A DNA stretch of 8,291 nucleotides, taken from assembly GCA_018716795.1 (NCBI GenBank), contig DVJK01000222.1:1-8291 (forward strand). Reading direction: 5' to 3'. Numbering within the stretch: the stretch's first letter is position 1; each line of letters opens with the position of its first letter. A model generated the notes under the pieces. That model saw only the letters and a program-made list of their open reading frames with translations, had not been told where the DNA came from and ran no database searches. The stretch is from Candidatus Scatomorpha merdipullorum (GTDB lineage: Bacteria; Bacillota; Clostridia; Oscillospirales; Oscillospiraceae). Of the stretch, positions 5,902 through 8,291 are shown piece after piece. Position numbers and translations under genes: made by a program.

Positions 5902-7671
5902 ATGAGCGGAATTGTAACGAAAGTATCGGGCCCGCTGGTCGTCGCAGAGGGACTTGCCGACGCCAATGTGTCGGACGTCGTCCGCGTGGGCAGCCAGCGG
6001 CTTATAGGCGAAATATTGAACATGTCGGGCGACAGCGCCTCCATCCAGGTCTATGAGGAGACCTCGGGCCTCGGCCCCGGCGCCGAGGTGGAGACCACGG
6101 GCCTGCCCCTCTCCGTCGAGCTCGGCCCCGGTATGCTGGAGAATATCTACGACGGCATACAGCGCCCGCTGCCCGAGATACGCGCCATGAGCGGCGAGTG
6201 CATCGCCCGTGGCGTGCAGGTGCCCGCGCTCAACCGCGAGCGCGTCTGGCACTTCGACGCGGCCGTCGAGGCCGGCGCGCACGTGGCCGCCGGCGACGTG
6301 CTCGGCACCGTGCAGGAGACTCCGGCCGTCCTGCACAAGATAATGGTGCCTCCCGGAATGAGCGGCACCGTCAAGAGCGTCGCGAGCGGCGACTTCACCG
6401 TCGAGCAGACGGTCGCCGTCCTCGAGGACTACAAGGGCGCGACGCACGAGCTCAGCATGATCCAGCGCTGGCCCGTCCGCGTGCCCAGGCCCTACGGCGC
6501 GAAGCACACCCCGAACAAGCCCATGAACTCCGGACAGCGCGTCATAGACACGATGTTCCCGATAGCCAAGGGCGGCACCGCCGCGGTCCCCGGCCCCTTC
6601 GGCTCGGGCAAGACCGTCGTGCAGCACCAGCTCGCGAAGTGGTCCGACGTCGACATAGTCGTCTACATCGGCTGCGGCGAGCGCGGCAACGAGATGACCG
6701 ACGTCCTTATGGAGTTCCCCGAGCTCACCGACCCGCGCAACGGCGAGCCCCTTATGAAGCGCACGGTGCTCATTGCGAACACCTCCGACATGCCCGTCGC
6801 CGCCCGTGAGGCCAGTATATACACCGGCATCACCATCGCGGAGTATTTCCGCGACATGGGCTACGACGTCGCCGTCCTCGCCGACTCCACCTCCCGCTGG
6901 GCCGAGGCCCTGCGCGAGATGTCCGGACGACTCGAGGAGATGCCCGGCGAAGAGGGCTACCCCGCCTACCTCGCAAGCCGCCTCGCCCAGTTCTACGAGC
7001 GCGCGGGCGTCGTCGACTGCCTCGGCAGCGACAACCGCCGCGGCTCCGTCACCGCGATAGGCGCCGTCTCGCCTCCGGGCGGCGACACCTCCGAGCCCGT
7101 CAGCCAGGCGACCATGCGCATAGTCAAGGTCTTCTGGGGCCTCGACTCCTCGCTGGCCTACGCCCGCCACTTCCCGGCGATAAACTGGCTGACCTCGTAC
7201 AGCCTCTATGTGGACAACTTCCGCGCCTGGTATAACGAGCAGTTCGGCGACAGGTTCATGGCCAACCGCGACAGGGCCATGCACGTCCTCCAGGAGGAGG
7301 CCGAGCTGCAGGAGATTGTCCGCCTCGTCGGCCAGGACGCCCTGAGCCCCGCCGACCGCCTCACCATGGAGACCGCGAAGATGATTCGCGAGGATTTCCT
7401 GCAGCAGAACGCCTTCATAGACGAGGACGCCTACTCCTCTTACTACAAGCAGTTCCGCCTGCTGGACATGGTCCTGCAGTACGACGACGTCTGCCGCGCG
7501 GTCCTGCCCGGCGGCGCGGACGTCAACGCGCTGTTCAACATCCCGGCCCGCGAGCGCATAGGCCGCGCCAAGATGGTGCCGCAGGACGAGGTCGAGAAGA
7601 CCTACGGCGAGATTATCGACGAGATGAAGAAAGAGGTCGCCGAGATTGCAGAGAGGGGTGAGGACGAATGA
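5902..7671 (+). CDS. ntpA: V-type ATPase catalytic subunit A
   Basis: A 589-residue protein, the normal length for subunit A. It hydrolyses or makes ATP at the A/B interfaces. In order: an N-terminal beta barrel (about 1-70), the A-specific bulge domain (about 110-190), the nucleotide-binding domain (about 210-430) and a helical C-terminal domain. The P-loop is GPFGSGKT at 231-238 (K237, T238). The catalytic glutamate is E260 in GERGNEM, and the Walker B aspartate is D328 in ADSTSRW, followed by the well-conserved stretch MSGRLEEMPGEEGYPAYLAS. All catalytic residues are present, so the enzyme should be active. ATG 5902 has AAAGAAGG seven bases upstream; the in-frame TTG at 5869 lies within ntpG and would add eleven residues unlike the family, so it is rejected. 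The gap to ntpG is 13 bases and the stop overlaps the ntpB start. Confidence 0.98.
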   Translation: MSGIVTKVSGPLVVAEGLADANVSDVVRVGSQRLIGEILNMSGDSASIQVYEETSGLGPGAEVETTGLPLSVELGPGMLENIYDGIQRPLPEIRAMSGECIARGVQVPALNRERVWHFDAAVEAGAHVAAGDVLGTVQETPAVLHKIMVPPGMSGTVKSVASGDFTVEQTVAVLEDYKGATHELSMIQRWPVRVPRPYGAKHTPNKPMNSGQRVIDTMFPIAKGGTAAVPGPFGSGKTVVQHQLAKWSDVDIVVYIGCGERGNEMTDVLMEFPELTDPRNGEPLMKRTVLIANTSDMPVAAREASIYTGITIAEYFRDMGYDVAVLADSTSRWAEALREMSGRLEEMPGEEGYPAYLASRLAQFYERAGVVDCLGSDNRRGSVTAIGAVSPPGGDTSEPVSQATMRIVKVFWGLDSSLAYARHFPAINWLTSYSLYVDNFRAWYNEQFGDRFMANRDRAMHVLQEEAELQEIVRLVGQDALSPADRLTMETAKMIREDFLQQNAFIDEDAYSSYYKQFRLLDMVLQYDDVCRAVLPGGADVNALFNIPARERIGRAKMVPQDEVEKTYGEIIDEMKKEVAEIAERGEDE

Positions 7672-8291
7672 TCCGCGAATATAAGACCATAGCTGAGATA
7701 GCCAGCCCTCTTATGGTGGTCAAGCAGGTCGAGGGCGTCACCTACGACGAGCTCGGCGAGCTGGAGCTGCCCAACGGCGAAGTCCGCCGCTGCAAGGTGC
7801 TGGAGGTCGACGGCGACACCGCGGTCGTCCAGCTCTTTGAGAGCGCGCAGGGCATCAACCTCGCCCAGACGAAGGTCCGCTTCCTCGGCCACCCGCTGGA
7901 GCTGGGCGTGAGCGAGGACATGCTCGGCCGCGTCTTCAACGGCATGGGCGAGCCCATTGACGGCGGCCCGGCGATACTCGCCGACGCCTACCGCGACATA
8001 AACGGCCTGCCCATGAACCCCGCCGCGCGCGCGTACCCCGCCGAGTTCATCCAGACCGGCGTCTCCACGATTGACGGCCTGAACACCCTGGTCCGCGGCC
8101 AGAAGCTGCCCATATTCTCCTGCTCCGGCCTGCCGCACGCCGCGCTGGCCGCGCAGATTGCCCGCCAGGCGCGCGTCCTCGGCGCGGACGAGAGCTTCGC
8201 CGTCGTCTTCGCCGCCATCGGCATCACCTTTGAGGAGAGCGAGTACTTCATAAACGAGTTCCGCCGCACCGGCGCGATTGACCGCACCGTC
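7668..8291 (+). CDS. ntpB: V-type ATPase non-catalytic subunit B (3' end cut off)
   Basis: The first 208 codons of about 460 run to the right edge without a stop. The start MIREYKTIAEIASPLMVV, the barrel segment ending GRVFNGMGEPIDGG, and YPAEFIQTGVSTIDGLNTLV are typical of subunit B. As in other B subunits the P-loop is degenerate: SCSGLPHAALAAQIARQA (from residue 151) replaces GxxxxGKT, so this subunit does not hydrolyse ATP but completes the catalytic site of A. C152 stands where glycine is usual and A158 where Asn or Lys is common (recalled, not aligned). The arginine it lends to the A active site lies beyond the window. The ATG overlaps the ntpA stop as ATGA, with GAGAGGGGTGAGG just upstream. 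Confidence 0.97.
   Translation, partial: MIREYKTIAEIASPLMVVKQVEGVTYDELGELELPNGEVRRCKVLEVDGDTAVVQLFESAQGINLAQTKVRFLGHPLELGVSEDMLGRVFNGMGEPIDGGPAILADAYRDINGLPMNPAARAYPAEFIQTGVSTIDGLNTLVRGQKLPIFSCSGLPHAALAAQIARQARVLGADESFAVVFAAIGITFEESEYFINEFRRTGAIDRTV

Noticed and set aside
5794..7284. Long minus-strand open frame (496 codons) opposite ntpA
   Set aside because: Same cause: it lies opposite a fully conserved catalytic subunit and has no motif or well-placed ribosome binding site.
7668..8291. ntpB as an ATP-hydrolysing subunit or damaged gene because its P-loop is missing
   Set aside because: Loss of the P-loop is normal for V-type subunit B; the frame is intact to the window edge.

Overview
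The window comes from a GC-rich bacterial genome. The genes use mostly G/C in third codon positions but also ATA for isoleucine quite often, and the only clearly AT-rich stretch is the promoter region at about 860-1075. The gene content is an E. hirae-type V-type (A/V-type) ATPase operon plus a standalone E2-like acyltransferase homologue. With strong AGGAGG-type ribosome binding sites, this suggests an anaerobic, probably high-GC member of the Bacillota (for example a gut clostridial lineage). That placement is an inference; there is no rRNA or other marker here, and Synergistota or similar anaerobes are not excluded.

Layout. Positions 1-854 (minus strand) hold the first 284 codons of a protein related to the catalytic domain of 2-oxo acid dehydrogenase E2 / chloramphenicol acetyltransferase; its end lies beyond the left edge. 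Positions 855-1138 are a divergent intergenic region with two good sigma-70-type promoters: one reading left (TTGAAA-17-TATAAT, 892-920) and one reading right (TTGTAA-17-TATTAT, 1038-1066). An 11-bp palindrome sits where the rightward transcript should start. From 1139 to the right edge there are eight tightly packed plus-strand genes: ntpF, ntpI, ntpK, ntpE, ntpC, ntpG, ntpA and the first 208 codons of ntpB. This is the gene order of the Enterococcus hirae Na+-V-ATPase operon; ntpD would be expected next, outside the window.

How the genes work together. NtpA and NtpB form the hexameric catalytic head, and NtpC (d) with NtpG (F) belong to the central rotor. NtpE and NtpF form the peripheral stalk, NtpK forms the membrane ring, and NtpI is the stator that passes ions to the ring. 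The ion-binding residues in NtpK (T61, Q62, Q113, E142) match the Na+ site known from E. hirae, so the machine is probably Na+-coupled. Several genes overlap or nearly touch (F/I, C/G, A/B), which suggests translational coupling. ntpK, whose product is needed in about ten copies, has a strong ribosome binding site and an unusually ATC-biased isoleucine codon choice.

The main oddity is the leftward gene. It keeps the E2-like fold signatures, but glutamate stands where the catalytic histidine of the HxxxDG motif should be, and it has no lipoyl domain. No mobile element, CRISPR array, tRNA, rRNA or clear terminator was seen. Most of the window is a well-known system rather than a new one.
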